From assembly GCA_018389105.1 (NCBI GenBank), contig JACATO010000631.1, forward strand, positions 372,001 through 436,000: a stretch of DNA of 64,000 nt. The letters run 5' to 3'. Below the pieces are notes generated by a model. That model was not told the DNA's origin, did no database searches, and saw only the letters and a program-made list of their open reading frames with translations. This DNA comes from Nautilus pompilius. Lineage: Eukaryota; Mollusca; Cephalopoda; Nautilida; Nautilidae. Below, one piece after another: positions 1 to 59,284 of the stretch. The position numbers and the translations under genes are program-made. Position 1 is the first letter of the stretch. Every line of letters starts with the position of its first letter.

Positions 1-3000
1 AAGACAAAGTAGAGCAAAACACTGGCTCTTTTTTTTCCTGTCTAAAAAATAGGTGTTCAAAGAGAACTATGAACAATACAACTAACCCAGATAATTCAGA
101 CTGCTTTGATTTTTCCAAAACCAGAATGATCAACTATTTACAAAAGGTTCCACCCATATGACCCTGTGAAGATATTCATTTTGAGCTTGGCATGAAAAAC
201 TTGTATGCCTGCTCCACTCTCTCAAAGCCCCTTGTTTTCATAATGAATACCACTTATTAGTTTATTCCTTCTACAACAGGCATTGTGTCTTGGCTATCTA
301 CTTATATCAACAGTTGGAGCTCTTGATAAAGAGGAACATAAGTATTTTTATTTAGAGTATGATTTAGCACACCCAAGATTCTACTAGTTTTAAAATTATG
401 TATTAAAAACAGTTACATTGTTTATTACTTTCATTTTTTAAATACTTTTAGAGAGCAACATATTCTGAAAAGTTTACATCAATCCAGATTATTAAAATTA
501 TCAGATATTAGCATTACGAGAAAAATACAATATCAATAATGTCCACACAAAACAGCTTACTTCTGGGCCAGCTCCATAGCTTTCCTGGGGTAAAACAAAA
601 GCAGAATATTAGAGATTTTGTGTTTCCTGTGCGTCATTAGCTACATTTCAATAGACTTAATTCATTCCCATTTAAGTCAGCCATTGATTAGATATTTAAT
701 GACCACTTCTGTCTGTACTATAGATAGTACATGTAAAAGAATGCTGGTCCACACATCACTTCCTCTAGCTACTTATTTTACTAGTGAAGCTACTAGTATA
801 AACCATGTTTGTTTATTTGATATGTAGTGGAATCCAACAGTGAATCTCTTCCTTGATGTGGAGGTAGTCTTCATACTTTGGATCTCATCACTTAGCTGGT
901 CAGAAAGCAATGGAGAAGCACTGAGGAATGTGTAGGCAGAAAATTAGGTTTAGTGGAGTTCAAGCCAACTGCTGCTGATCAATATTAACATCCCTGATAA
1001 CATGAGGCTAGAGGATTTCTTCCACCATGTGGCTGAGTAGTCTAACCACTAAACTGCACAGGAGCAGACAACTGACAACACCTGTAGTGGTAAACAACTA
1101 TAATTCTGTGCCACCCATTGAGGACAACAGACAGTATCAAAAGTAATGACTGACAGGTAATGGCACCTTTAGTTAAACAATCAGATGATTTTACGTTCTG
1201 CACTATAAATTATTTCCTTTTCATTTGGATTCCTAAACCTGTGTGCTATTTGAGTCATTCCATGACTTAATATTTTAAAATTTAATTAGATGGTGCATTT
1301 TGTGCAGCCATCTTGAAAATTTCCTGAATGGAAAAGGGGTTAAAGGGGCTTAAAAGTTCTAGATGGTTAGTGATTTTTTTTGAAGAGGAGGAAATTACAT
1401 TTGACTACTCAACTTTTAAAAAAACTAAAAATGGTAAAATAGTCACCTGGTAGAAGATAATTAGTATATATGCTGAATTATTAGCCTTTTCATTCTTTAG
1501 TCCTTAAAATATGCATATTTTGAAGCTTCAAGTTTTTAAAGCAGTTATTTAAATACAATCTATTATATCAAAGTTTTTTGTTTTATTCTTCAGAAAAAGT
1601 GGATGATTCCTCATGCTAAATAACTCACAATTTGCATTTAGTTTGAGCAGTTATCACAAAGCTTCAACAGAAAAAAGAAAACAACAACTTTACCTCTGAC
1701 ACTGAACAGTTATTGCTGAGCCAGCTACAAGTTACTGTATAATGATAAAAATCCTTGACATGGTGTAAAACGCATTTAATAATACCAAGGTTCTGAGCAG
1801 CTTGAAATGTACATTCACTGACTTTCCTACTGAAAAACAAGAATGTTTCATAACCATATAACAGTGTAGTGTAGTAATTATAAAAAGGCGCCCAGTATGG
1901 CTTATACAAAATCATCTTTCAAATATACTCATTAAATTTGTGAATATCTAGGAAAAGGAAAATGAGAAAGGCTCACAAAATAAGAAATGTAGAATTCATA
2001 TCACAAAAATTAATTTTTTTAATGTCAGAAGACCTGCTTAATTTAGTGTTTCAGTATAATCTTGCCTCAAAAGGAGATTAACAAGTTCCCTTTTGGAAAT
2101 TTCTTAAGGAAACTGCTAAATTTAGCTTGTTAGACTATATACAGTATAATTTAAAGAATCATCCTGTCAAATGCATTGTAATCATGGACATTACATAGCA
2201 GACAATTTAGCACGGGTTAATGTCATGGTCTATTAACAAATTAGTTATATTGTTTTAACAAGAGAAAAAGGAAACTAACAATACAAGTGCAGTTACATAT
2301 TAATACTGTACATGTATATAGCTAATACTTTATAATTGCTGAATATAAGGTAGATAGTAAATACAAGTATTCTTAGTAGAAAACAATGACTTAATCTCTC
2401 AACATTATTCCAGTGGTCTTTATAAAGGATCCGTAGAAGAGACTATTGGTATTATCCAGAAGCATATTTTTCTTTTCTACTTTTTCAAGGTTCTCTGAAC
2501 TACTATATTAGTCTTTTATTACATACTGTAAGTATATATTTTAAAATGGCAAATATTCCACCTTCAGAAACCTGTGATTTGAACCAGCTGCCAATTAACT
2601 CAGGCTGCACTGTAAGATCCAGAATCTTGCTCTTTAGTTAGTACAGGGTTCATATCATAGTCAGGGGGGCTACATTATATCACGGCTATGAAAAACTTCT
2701 GATAATGAAATTTTCCAACTTTGGCTGTTTTTTTTTTTGTAACAATTTTTAAAAAATAATTATGTATTTACATTTAGAAACAAACTCAGACCAAGACAAT
2801 GCCACTGACACTTTCAAGTAATCTGTATATATAATACAACTGGAGAGAGGCAGTTAAGTTTCAATAGATATCTTAATTATGGAAAAACGATGTACAGACA
2901 GTACTTTACATAATTACCTCCCTTTGAAAAAAAATCTTGCATAAATGTTCATCTCCAATTCAAGGCTAAAAAAAACTTAAGTAGTCTTTAATTTAACTGA

Positions 3001-3199
3001 TAATATGCAACAGTTGAAGAAACTTTCAATTATTTACAATAACTATAGAACCAGAGAACTGTGTACTTAACGTTTCTACATTGAACTACCTGTGTAATCT
3101 TGTATGGAGATCCAGTCTTGTCAGGACTCTGAACAATATACCTGAAATGCTTACATCACCTAGAGATTGCTCTGGCTGCATGTCCAGTGATGGATGACC
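1..3199 (-). other. DCLK 3' UTR and downstream flank
   Basis: This stretch follows the DCLK stop codon on the minus strand. It is AT-rich, has no credible coding exon on either strand, and presumably begins with the DCLK 3' UTR. The first AATAAA-type signal I see downstream of the stop on the minus strand is at 2520-2515 (TTTATT on the plus strand), giving a possible 3' UTR of about 700 bases. Further copies occur near 421-426, 347-352 and 261-266, so the true cleavage site is unresolved. Confidence 0.4.
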
Positions 3200-50383
<47,184 letters not shown>

Positions 50384-50639
50384 TTTCTGCCACCTGAAAC
50401 TAGAAGAAGAAGAAAAAAAAAACACAAAACTTTCAGTTGGTGAATGTCGCAGACCAGTAACAGGCAACATTCCCAGAACTGTTTCCAGATTCTCTTATTT
50501 TCTAACATTTGGAAACTAAAAACACAAACGAGGGAAGGAGGGGGGGGGCGATAATAATGGCAGCGCGATAGTGGGGTTGTTCTGATAAACAGGCGGTAGT
50601 CCCTTCGTTTGCCCCCCCCCGAAGACCTGACTTAGAATC

Positions 50640-50725
50640 CCGATCGGGACAGTCTCGGTTTGGCTATCTCCCTATCGGCTGGATTTCCTCCCACATCTTA
50701 AAAAAATAAAACAAAATGAAGAGTT
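50640..50725 (+). repeat. SINE-family fragment
   Basis: GATTTCCTCCCACATCTTAA followed by AAATGAAGAGTTCTTGG matches the body of the 10.1-kb SINE (reverse complement) and the copy at 6.3 kb. Confidence 0.45.
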
Positions 50726-50738
50726 CTTGGCTACTTAC

Positions 50739-50739
50739 G
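50739..50739 (-). promoter_or_regulatory. Possible 5'-UTR exon donor, alternative
   Basis: Minus-strand CACC|GTAAGTA is a good donor match with the last exonic base at 50739. If used, a short 5'-UTR exon would lie just upstream, about 350 bases from the first coding exon. It competes with the donor at 53588. Confidence 0.2.
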
Positions 50740-51199
50740 GTGGAGAATCCGCGGGTAACTCTCGGCTGACGACCCTCGAAAACACCCAGGTAACTCGCTC
50801 GATCCACCTCGCTGTTGTTAGATGCCAGCATCGTCAGTCAGTTGACCAGAGAGCATTTTCCGCCACCCCTTGTCGGATGGAGTTAGTAACAGCGATAAGG
50901 TCGAACTTTAAAAGTTCGGGCGGCTGTTCATTACGAAGGGTATAATGTCGTGAGAACCCTTGTTTCGCACCAGTAAAGTGCCGGAAACCGTTAAGCGTGG
51001 TGTGGCGCTGCTTACGCAACTAACCACTGATGTTAAACTCAAATAGGCAATGAGAAGCTTGGGTTATATTGTCGACGTGTTGTCACTGAATATAAAAACA
51101 CAGCACCCTGACAATATTTAAACAAGGGGGGGAACGGTGTACGCGTGTTAAAAATCGCATCTCACGTGCAATGGTAAAATGCTCCGTAGGACAGTGTGA

Positions 51200-51975
51200 C
51201 TGGTTGTCATGCGAGCGATCAGAAAGTCCCACACCTACGGAAGGACTGAAGGCAGTTATAACATTGTAGGCGAAAAGCCCAAACTCTCCAAAGGTGATGT
51301 TAGGCGACTATAAAAGACGAGCCAGTAAAGATCTTAACTGCGAGACAAGTGCTAACGAATTTCTTTAAGGACAGAGTAAGATTCACATTAACGCAAAAGT
51401 GTTCTCGGTGGATATGTAGCTGCTCGTAAACCTTTGTGGGAAAGAGGCAACCACACAGCAAGGATGAAACAGTGGGGTGACCAAACCTAGGTGCTCTTTA
51501 CAGATGAGTCCTGGTTTGAACTGTTTGATAATAATCAATGGCAGTTTGTTTGAAGACGGTATAACAGTCAGTGTACAAAAGATACAGTGAAGCGTGGGGT
51601 GGATCAATGCGAGTATGGGGCTGCATATCAACCAAAGATATCGGAAACTTGCATAAAATTCAAAGAATACTAACTGCTGACAGGTACAAGCGGGTTCTCC
51701 CATTCTCTCAAGAAGACATCTCACTGCGCGGGGATTCATCTTCAAACACGACAGTTACCCGAAGTTTAGATACTTCAAAGATTCCTTGACCTGCACAGGA
51801 GTCCTGACAAACACCAATGCGGTGGCTATAGGGAATTATATTGGTAGTGAGAAATTCAAACGGCTACCAAACCCCTGGATGAATTATGGAAAGTGCTATT
51901 GGATATTTGGAATATTTTATGGTCATACAAGCTGTCATGCTGCATATGAAGCGAAGGGCTCACATACCAAATACT
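51200..51975 (+). mobile_element. Tc1-like transposase relic
   Basis: Plus-strand pieces: GGYVAARKPLW near 51410; VLFTDESWFELFDNNQWQFV at about 51490-51550 (first Asp block); GSMRVWGCISTKDIGN at 51604-51650; ILTADRYKRVLPFS near 51668-51710; and a degraded C-terminal NP-[IM]-N-W block near 51870. In family order but in shifting frames. It lies between the DCLK first coding exon and the CpG-rich upstream block. Confidence 0.75.
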
Positions 51976-52520
51976 AATGCAGTGTACAACGTATTCATTT
52001 TGCTTTCGTATATTTTCTGTAACAATACCTTGTGTATTATATACGTGTTTCGGCTGCAATTATTCATTATTTGTTTCCAATACGGCTGTCGAGGTTGGCA
52101 ATAATCATATAGGTCAATCAATTAAAATTTATAAAATGCACGGAGATAATTGATTAAATATTCTTATGTGAATACTTGGGAGGGAAACAATGCAGACCCG
52201 GAAACCAAACAGCACTATGCCCAACTATGAAACGAACGAAGGTCTGTGTGATCCTTGACAGTGAAGGTCTAGTACCGTTTTAAAAGTATCGAAAACGTGA
52301 ATTTTCCTTTAAAAAAAAAAAAGTTAAGTTATCACAAAAGAATGTGCTTTTTTAAGATGTGGACTAAATTTATTCTTCAGTAATCCTTTCCAAAGGAGAA
52401 GGCACTGATCACTTGATACAAAATAAAGTACAGACTATACGGAAATATTTTGGAAACAATAGACTAATCTTAAGCAAAACAAGGAACGATTTCATTACAG
52501 TTTAGCGCACCTTTAATAAC

Positions 52521-52685
52521 CTATGCTTTTGATCGAGCTATTATCGAATAATAAACCAATCGGTCAGTTTGAAAACGTTTATGGATCTTTCGGACCGCAG
52601 CAAAAGTTAGCCCCCTGTCTGTCGTGCCAAACTTTCTCGAGTTGACGTGTTGTTGCTGTTCTAACGAATCCCGGTCCTCGTCCAT
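52521..52685 (-). CDS. Short unidentified ORF of 54 codons in the DCLK upstream region
   Basis: An ATG in the context AACGATGG opens MDEDRDSLEQQQHVNSRKFG and continues through RGLTFAAVRKIHKRFQTDR to a TAG at 52523-52521. Composition is protein-like (charged, no low complexity). It lies in the CpG-rich block upstream of DCLK on the same strand, so it could be an upstream ORF in a 5'-UTR exon, an alternative first exon, or chance. I do not recognise it. Confidence 0.2.
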   Translation of the reverse strand: MDEDRDSLEQQQHVNSRKFGTTDRGLTFAAVRKIHKRFQTDRLVYYSIIARSKA

Positions 52686-53703
52686 CGTTTACAAGGCGTC
52701 GTCTGTCTCCCGTGGGCCAGAAGGACAGATAGTAGTGGCTAGGATAGATTGCGAGGCATTGCAACTACTAATAGTAGGCTAATAATCTACCGGATTGCTC
52801 CGAAAAAGGGATGCAAAGCGAAAACAAACCAGCTTCCGCCTAGACGCTTGATATCTTCCGCGGTTATCAATTATTACATTCTCTTTGAAGCTTTAAAAAA
52901 AAAAATTTTTTTTTTTTCCTTTTTTTAAATGGCGAAATCGCGGATCACGGGTGGGTTTGGATCCTCCACCTCCAGCAACTGACTTTACAAACATCGATGC
53001 TGTTAGACTCGTGTACGGCTTTGGCCGTTGCACAAAACGCCACCAGTACAAATCAGCTCCTATAATTAAAGTTGATTTCTACCCGCCAAATTACGAATAC
53101 AAGTCCGCGCGTAATACCATTTAATAAGTGTCAAACACCCGACAAATGGTGGGTAGTCGTGTCTGCCTGTTGTTCATTCCTAACTGCTCCAGCCGGAAAA
53201 ATCCGTACAGTTGAATAGATGTCATACAACGTGAGAGAGTTGGCAATTATTCGCAATGGTTTTAGGCTGGAATTAAAGTCTGGTACGAACGAGCGGCACT
53301 CGGGGTTCCGTAAACAGCAGGACAACTAGTGTTCGCCGGGGGAAGTCAGGGTCTGTCCTCTACATTTAAATACGTCGCTACGAGAATGTCCTGCTCTGTC
53401 GATTAGTAACAGTTCAGAAGGACACACAGAGAGAGAACCCGCGGTCGGTTTCGTGTTGATTCAGTCCGAACAGCTGAGAGATTCCTCCCTGCCTGGTCTG
53501 AGAGATGCGGAATGCGTTACATGGCAGGAGCAACTCGCCGACGGATCCGTCGATCAACAGTTAGGAAAGGAAGAGCTTGGCACTTACCCTGGTCGAATCC
53601 TTCGACGGCACGGCACCACCAGGTCGCAGGAGAGAGAGAGGGAGGGACGAAGTCACCACCGTGCGCATACACGCGCACGCACGCACACCCACCCACACAC
53701 ACG

Positions 53704-53722
53704 AGCGCGCGCGCGCGCGCGC
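53704..53722. repeat. (CG)n simple repeat within a CA/GA-rich tract
   Basis: An uninterrupted alternation of C and G about 18 bases long, preceded by a GA-rich and then a CA-rich tract (53630-53703). Alternating CG and CA tracts can adopt Z-DNA. Confidence 0.9.
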
Positions 53723-54957
53723 CAAACCCGGAGGAGGTGAGAGGGGGGAGGGATAAAATGAGGCAGATGACTAAGAACAGTCTGCTCGCTGCTGGGTCGA
53801 TGGATTCATTTCATAAATTATGTACACCGCAGAGAGCCGTCCGATAATTCTCCAGGAACGGCATCTCACCGCTGCACATCTGATCCGCACACGAGAATCG
53901 GGAATGGGGCTGGAATACCGCCGTCATCCTATCACCGGGGTGTGACGGATCGCTCTGGTGGCAGGCGAATCATTTCTCTATCCCCGTTTGGCTGATTCCT
54001 TTTAATATAAATCGCGTCCGGCAAATAAAGCGGCGGAGGAGGATAACTGGCGGATGGTCCGGCCATCGATAGGATCCCGAAGAAACGAGAACTCTTTAGT
54101 GAAGTAATCTGTCTGCTCTTCTGATTTATGAAAAGAAAATTACGCAAAATTGGTTAATGATAATAATAATAATATGATGATGACGATGAGAGAGATATTT
54201 CATTATCTGTTATAATTTATTTAACAGATTAATGTCATTTTTAATTAAAAAAAAACAAAAAACAAACGTACAATCCGCGTAAAGCGTATAATTCATCACT
54301 GGGAAGTACTTAATTCTGAAGAAGAGCGTGTTAAGCTTGTGATCTACATCATGAAATGGCTAAAGCTACAGTAATTGTCCTTTATGAACTACTACTACTA
54401 CTACACAGTGGCACGATCCTCGCCCACAGCTGCAGTAGAAACCTGTGCTCCACGAGGTTTGCAGTAGTAAATAGTTAAGGATTCCCCGCCCCGCCCCCCA
54501 CAAAAAAAGAGTAAAATACTAGAAGTTAGTACGGGGTTATTATTGTTTTTTTTTAAAAACACTGAAGGCAATAACACGGTTACCCATATATCCGTATAGA
54601 CAGTTTAATGGCACGGGATGCAACAGATCCCGACATGGCAGCCAAGCGACCGCACCCCCCCCCCCCCACAAAAAAAGGATATTCGTTTAGGTTTTAGTGA
54701 GGGAGAAAGACGGACAAACAAACAGGTTGTTTTTTTTTTTTTTTAAGGACGTCTCTCACTGCTTCAGTCTCGGGAGAAGGAGACTGGTCCCCAGAGAGCC
54801 GCCCCCCCCCCGCCGCAGGCTGTGACGAACAAGCATCCATCATCATCACATCGGTGAGCCGTCGTTTCGTAGATTCGAATCCTACTGACAGTAACAAAAA
54901 AAAAATGTTTGTTTATTCGTATTTTGCCGTCCAATCATTGATAAAAACTTTTTAAAA

Positions 54958-55015
54958 AAATAAATAATAATAATATAATAATGATAATAATAATAATAAT
55001 AATAATAATGATAAT
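54958..55015. repeat. (TAA)n/(ATA)n microsatellite
   Basis: An imperfect triplet array of TAA/ATA units followed directly by a C run. Confidence 0.9.
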
Positions 55016-55669
55016 ACCCCCCCCCTCTCTCCTCCCACGAGGGGGAGTTCTGAACGCCAGGTCGGGCGTGTAGCTGGAACCACTAGAAGAATACAATTAA
55101 AGTGACAGCCGAGCAACCGCTGGCTTCGGGTTCTGCGGCACGTTAACGCCGAGGAATGTTCTAGCTAATTACAAAACCCCAAATTTCTCACCGAAATTAA
55201 ACTGCGCAGTGATCATCCGAAAGGCGTTTCCATGGCAACACGTTTGCCCGGAGTCTGGGGGGGGGGGAAATGGTCCGACATCTTGGATACTGCGGCGCTG
55301 GTCTTCGTATTCTGGCACAAGGATCAGAGCCACCAGGACGCGTAATCCCGACTCTCCTCCGGGGGGAAGGGGGTTGATGAAGTTTATTAAACTAAGCGAA
55401 AGCTCAGCCGCTGGTAATTCTGTCGCAAACTTTCGGCTGTTTTACTGACCAATCAGAGACGGGCGTGGTCTCTCCGGGGGGGGGGGTTGTTTCCGGAAAA
55501 CACCGAAACTAGCCGAATTTTTCCGGAAATTGGATAATCCAATGATCTGTGTTACGCTTCTGTTAAGAATGCGACCAACCGCACAGAACAGGCCAGATTA
55601 AACGGTGAATGGAGATGGTTGCCAAGGAGATGTCACGCGCGTAAATCTTAACGAATATACAATCTGGTG

Positions 55670-58600
55670 CTGATAAGCATGGTCGATTGCCCTCTCTACC
55701 ACGTGATTAACACACCTAAATGGTTTCCTTCCTCTCGCAGCAAGAGATGGTCTGTTTACTGTTTCTGAGATCATCGTGTATCACGAACTCTTCCAAGTTC
55801 CAGGCTCAGGTACAAGAGCCATTTCTCAACATATCCGAGATGATCTCTTGATGCTGCAGAGAAACTACAATGAAATCCATTTCCCCATTATTAAAACTAT
55901 CAAGGACTTGCCTACCTGTGTACATTTTTACAAAAAAGTGTATACTGTTTTCTAGAAAATTAAGCTTAAAAAAAATTCTGTTACTATCTCATTTGTCTGC
56001 TTTTGCTTTAAAAGTTACCTGGGGGTTAATAATTAGTTTAGATCAGATATCGTCCATAACATTATCACCAACATTCAAATGATATTTGACTCACAGGAAG
56101 CAAATAATGTAAATTTGTAATAAAAAGGTATTTTAGGATTGAGAACAATAATAATAAGGTACAAATCAAAGGAAAATGTGTCGTTTTTTTGTGTTTTCTG
56201 CAAAACAAAAATTAGCAAGCCTTTGAATCATGTTTAAAAATACACCAAAATTATTCTTACATGTGACAAACTAAAACCATTATTACAAAGTGTAACAATC
56301 ATAGAGAAGAATGTCACAAGCAAATAAGCACATTTCTCCATCTTACTCACACATTCAAATCAAAGAGCACATCATATGAAAACCCTCTTTCAGCACTTTA
56401 TTCCTAACAAAAACACACTATCCTATTAAAAACAAAAAAGTGTCAGAACACGTAAACTGTTAATTGTTGCTGCCATCGCTTCAAGCCTTATGGATCCAAC
56501 AACTTATTTGTATAAATGTTAAATTTAGTTCCTACCAAAAGTATGTTCTTATGCTCATTTAATATTCTCTTATTACTAATTTGAATTGCCATCTCGTGCT
56601 ATATTTTTATTTTTATAAATTTTGCTTTGTTTGGCAGAAGATACTGGTTACCCAAAACAAAATTACATAACAAAGGCTGTCACCCATTATTGGCAGTCAT
56701 AAAGGTGGTGACTTCCAATGAAAAATTGAGGAAGTTAAAAGCTACACAAGTGGTGTGAGAGCATTTGTTTACAGAATGATGATTGGCTCAGCCTTGAACT
56801 AAAGGCCAGAGGAAAGAGAGAAAAAGCACAGAATAGGATGACAAGTGGCAGCTTCAGAAGTCTAAAATAAACCACTTCTTAACAGGTAATCAATTAACCA
56901 CTGACCACAATACCCCTGCAAGTCAGCAGCTCAACTTCTACCACCAGAAAAGATGGTTTCGAGAAGTTGGAATGATTATGTAAGCAGCAGCTAAAAAGTT
57001 CTTCATTAGATGCAATTTAAAAAAGAAAGAAAAATGATGTAATGTTCTGTGATTAGGATGAAAGCAGATTCAAAATATAAAAGAAGAGCTGTAAGTGGTG
57101 GTTATTCATTGGGTGATTTGATACAAATTGATAAGATCCTGAAACGACAGAAATTACAATATTCTACAACACTAAAATTCTGTCAGGGTACAGGTTGATA
57201 AGTGATGGGTTTATACTGAAAACTAATGATCTGAAGCACACTGCATGGAGACTTCTAAAACAATGGTTTGGCCCGTCAAACTCCAGACTGGAGCTCCAAT
57301 GAATTTGATTGAAAAGTCAAAGATAAGAGTCCAACTAATGTCAATCAACCAAAGTTACTTGTAAGAGGAATGAAGGTTATCCACAGTGCAATATTATTTT
57401 TTTTTTAAGTTACTGAAATGGATACCTGGAATATATGCAGCAGTTATTCACATGAAAGGTGGCTAATGGTTTACACGTTCTGGTACATGGCTCACTGGAC
57501 TTTTGTTGTTGCTGCTGCTGCTGCTGGAATAATGCATTTTCAATAATAACAGTGTTGAAAAGGCAAACAAAGAGTTTTCGTATGGTGCTCATAACTGAAT
57601 GCTAGTGTATGTTTCGCATAAGTAACAATTCTATGGGAGATAATGGCATTCCTTGATTAACTCGTGCTAAAACAATGTCTCCAAGCTAGTATTGCTGTAT
57701 ATAAACAACAACAACAAAAAGTAACTTAAATTTTTTATTTTCAAATATAGAATTATAACGTGTTTTGGTTTACTTTTATGGAAATGATCCCATTAATAAT
57801 TAATATTTAGATATTGGGCCTGGTCTTAGCACTAGTAAAACCTTTTATAGTGTAACGTCAAATGTGCTTTCAGCCAGTTTAGCCCTTGCATTTGAGAGAC
57901 ATGCAGATGAATTACACACGCAGCCATCACTCTCCATGCAGGGTATGAAATCATGGCCATCTTAAATCTAGAGGATTGGTGGGATGGTCTTTGCATTAGT
58001 GTCATGGAAACCTCAAACTAGTTTTGCTATGATTAAAGCTGCAGATTAGATTCATGCTTAGATAATGGTATTGTGGATGTGTGTGCGTGTTTAGCAGACA
58101 AACCCCATCTATGGTCTGAAAAAGATGCATACCAAGTACAGAGCTGATCTCTCAGCATTATTTAAAAAACATTGCAAGAATGTTACATTTTTTTTAAAAG
58201 TATACATCCTTTAATCTCTCCAATTTGTAAATTCATCTCGTTAGTCTCCCTAACCGCTAGATGCTGGTCCACTCTACACTTCAATCAAACTGGAAAAACA
58301 ATCTTTCCTTGCCTAAGATATAAGCTCAACCATTAAACAAGTACAGATAAATTCTCTGTGTTTCTAGAAAAATTGACAAATTTCCAGCTCTATTTCTTAG
58401 TCAATGTTGGACTAGGTAAGTCAGAGGACAATCTGTTTGTCTTCTTAACAAAAACATGCAGCATTATCTAATTGTAATGGAAATAAGAAAATAGACTAAT
58501 ATCAGATTACTTTTCCTCCTATGATCATTGTGCTGCAGAAAGATGGGTCATTCACTAGTCTGGCTTGGCTAAAATTCTCTTGTGAAGAGTAACATACACA

Positions 58601-58835
58601 AAATAAAATTCCAAAATTTTCTTTTTATTATTTTGAATATGCATTGTTCCTTTTACATATTTACATTTACCTACAGCTAAAATAAAAATTATTGAGATTT
58701 ACCAAAACAATTAGCTAAACCACAGCAAGACTATCTGTAATGAATGGCATAATTATCATCAGGTTTTATTGTGTCCATCCTCATTTCATTATTAAGAGCA
58801 AGGGAAGCTGTTCTGCTGCAGCTATTCATCTTGCA
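55670..58835. other. Intergenic region and presumed 3' flank of gene 2
   Basis: About 3.2 kb of AT-rich sequence downstream of the gene 2 stop on the minus strand and upstream of DCLK. It must contain the gene 2 3' UTR; its end is not identifiable. A short CTG/CAG repeat at 57505-57526 reads as poly-Gln in one minus-strand frame but lies in no gene I can support. Confidence 0.4.
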
Positions 58836-59284
58836 TCAAACTAAACTAAACACACTGTCAATAGTCAGAGTGTCCAGAAATTGTGTATCCTCTAATTTCT
58901 TTTCTGCTTCATCTGTGCCCATTGGCATGAGCTTGCAAGCTGTCCATGCTAAGTCAGTGTGGGTATTTTCCATCTTAGTTATTTCCTGATGTGTGTCTGA
59001 TTTATCAGACAGAAAAATGACAGGTGAATCATCTGTTAATGAGTTGTGGGTCTGAAGGCCTGTGTGTGATGGCATCTCCTGCTTTATGTCAGATGTGTCC
59101 ATGATAATATCATCAAGGTAGCCAGAAGCTAGCACATATCTCAATGAGCACTTATTCTGGGCTTCTGGATGTTTTCTATCATTATTTTTGTCATCTTGCC
59201 AATGGTAGCAACTGGGACTTGCACAATCAGACACCATTTCATCATGGTCCATCATCTGTGATTCATGTTCATCTGAAATTTCTT
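58836..59284 (-). CDS. Gene 2 exon D: acidic C-terminal tail and stop
   Basis: The acceptor TATTTCAG supplies AA to complete a Glu codon, then EISDEHESQMMDHDEMVSD and a long acidic, Ser/Thr-rich tail ending TIDSVFSLV before TGA at 58838-58836. It includes IKQE, a match to the sumoylation consensus, at about 59075. The open frame extends upstream to 59330, but that part is the polypyrimidine tract of the intron. Confidence 0.75.

Larger units (their letters stand above)
52550..55660 (-). promoter_or_regulatory. CpG-dense block, probable DCLK promoter and non-coding first exon
   Basis: GC and CpG content rise sharply compared with the AT-rich surroundings, with CpG-packed runs at 53380-53760 and 55220-55650 and a (CG)n core at 53704-53722. 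A minus-strand donor CAGG|GTAAGTG leaves a possible non-coding exon ending at 53588; its splice to the acceptor at 50394 would give a 5' UTR joined 10 bases before the DCLK ATG. The start site itself cannot be read from sequence. The block also holds poly-G/C runs and a (TAA)n tract at about 54958-55015. Confidence 0.45.

Noticed and set aside
50384-50470. N-terminal extension of the DCLK first exon to an upstream ATG (MLPVTGLRHS...)
   Set aside because: It reads through a polypyrimidine tract ending in TTTCAG, a splice acceptor 10 bases before the family-like start.
53453-53847. Overlapping Arg/His-rich plus-strand ORFs
   Set aside because: They are produced by GA, CA and CG simple repeats in the CpG-rich block.
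54840-54900. Possible tRNA or SINE from the B-box-like GATTCGAATCC
   Set aside because: No A box at the right distance and no cloverleaf arms; a chance match cannot be excluded.
57505-57526. CAG/CTG repeat as a poly-Gln protein
   Set aside because: It lies in a 60-codon frame without splice sites or homology; treated as a microsatellite.
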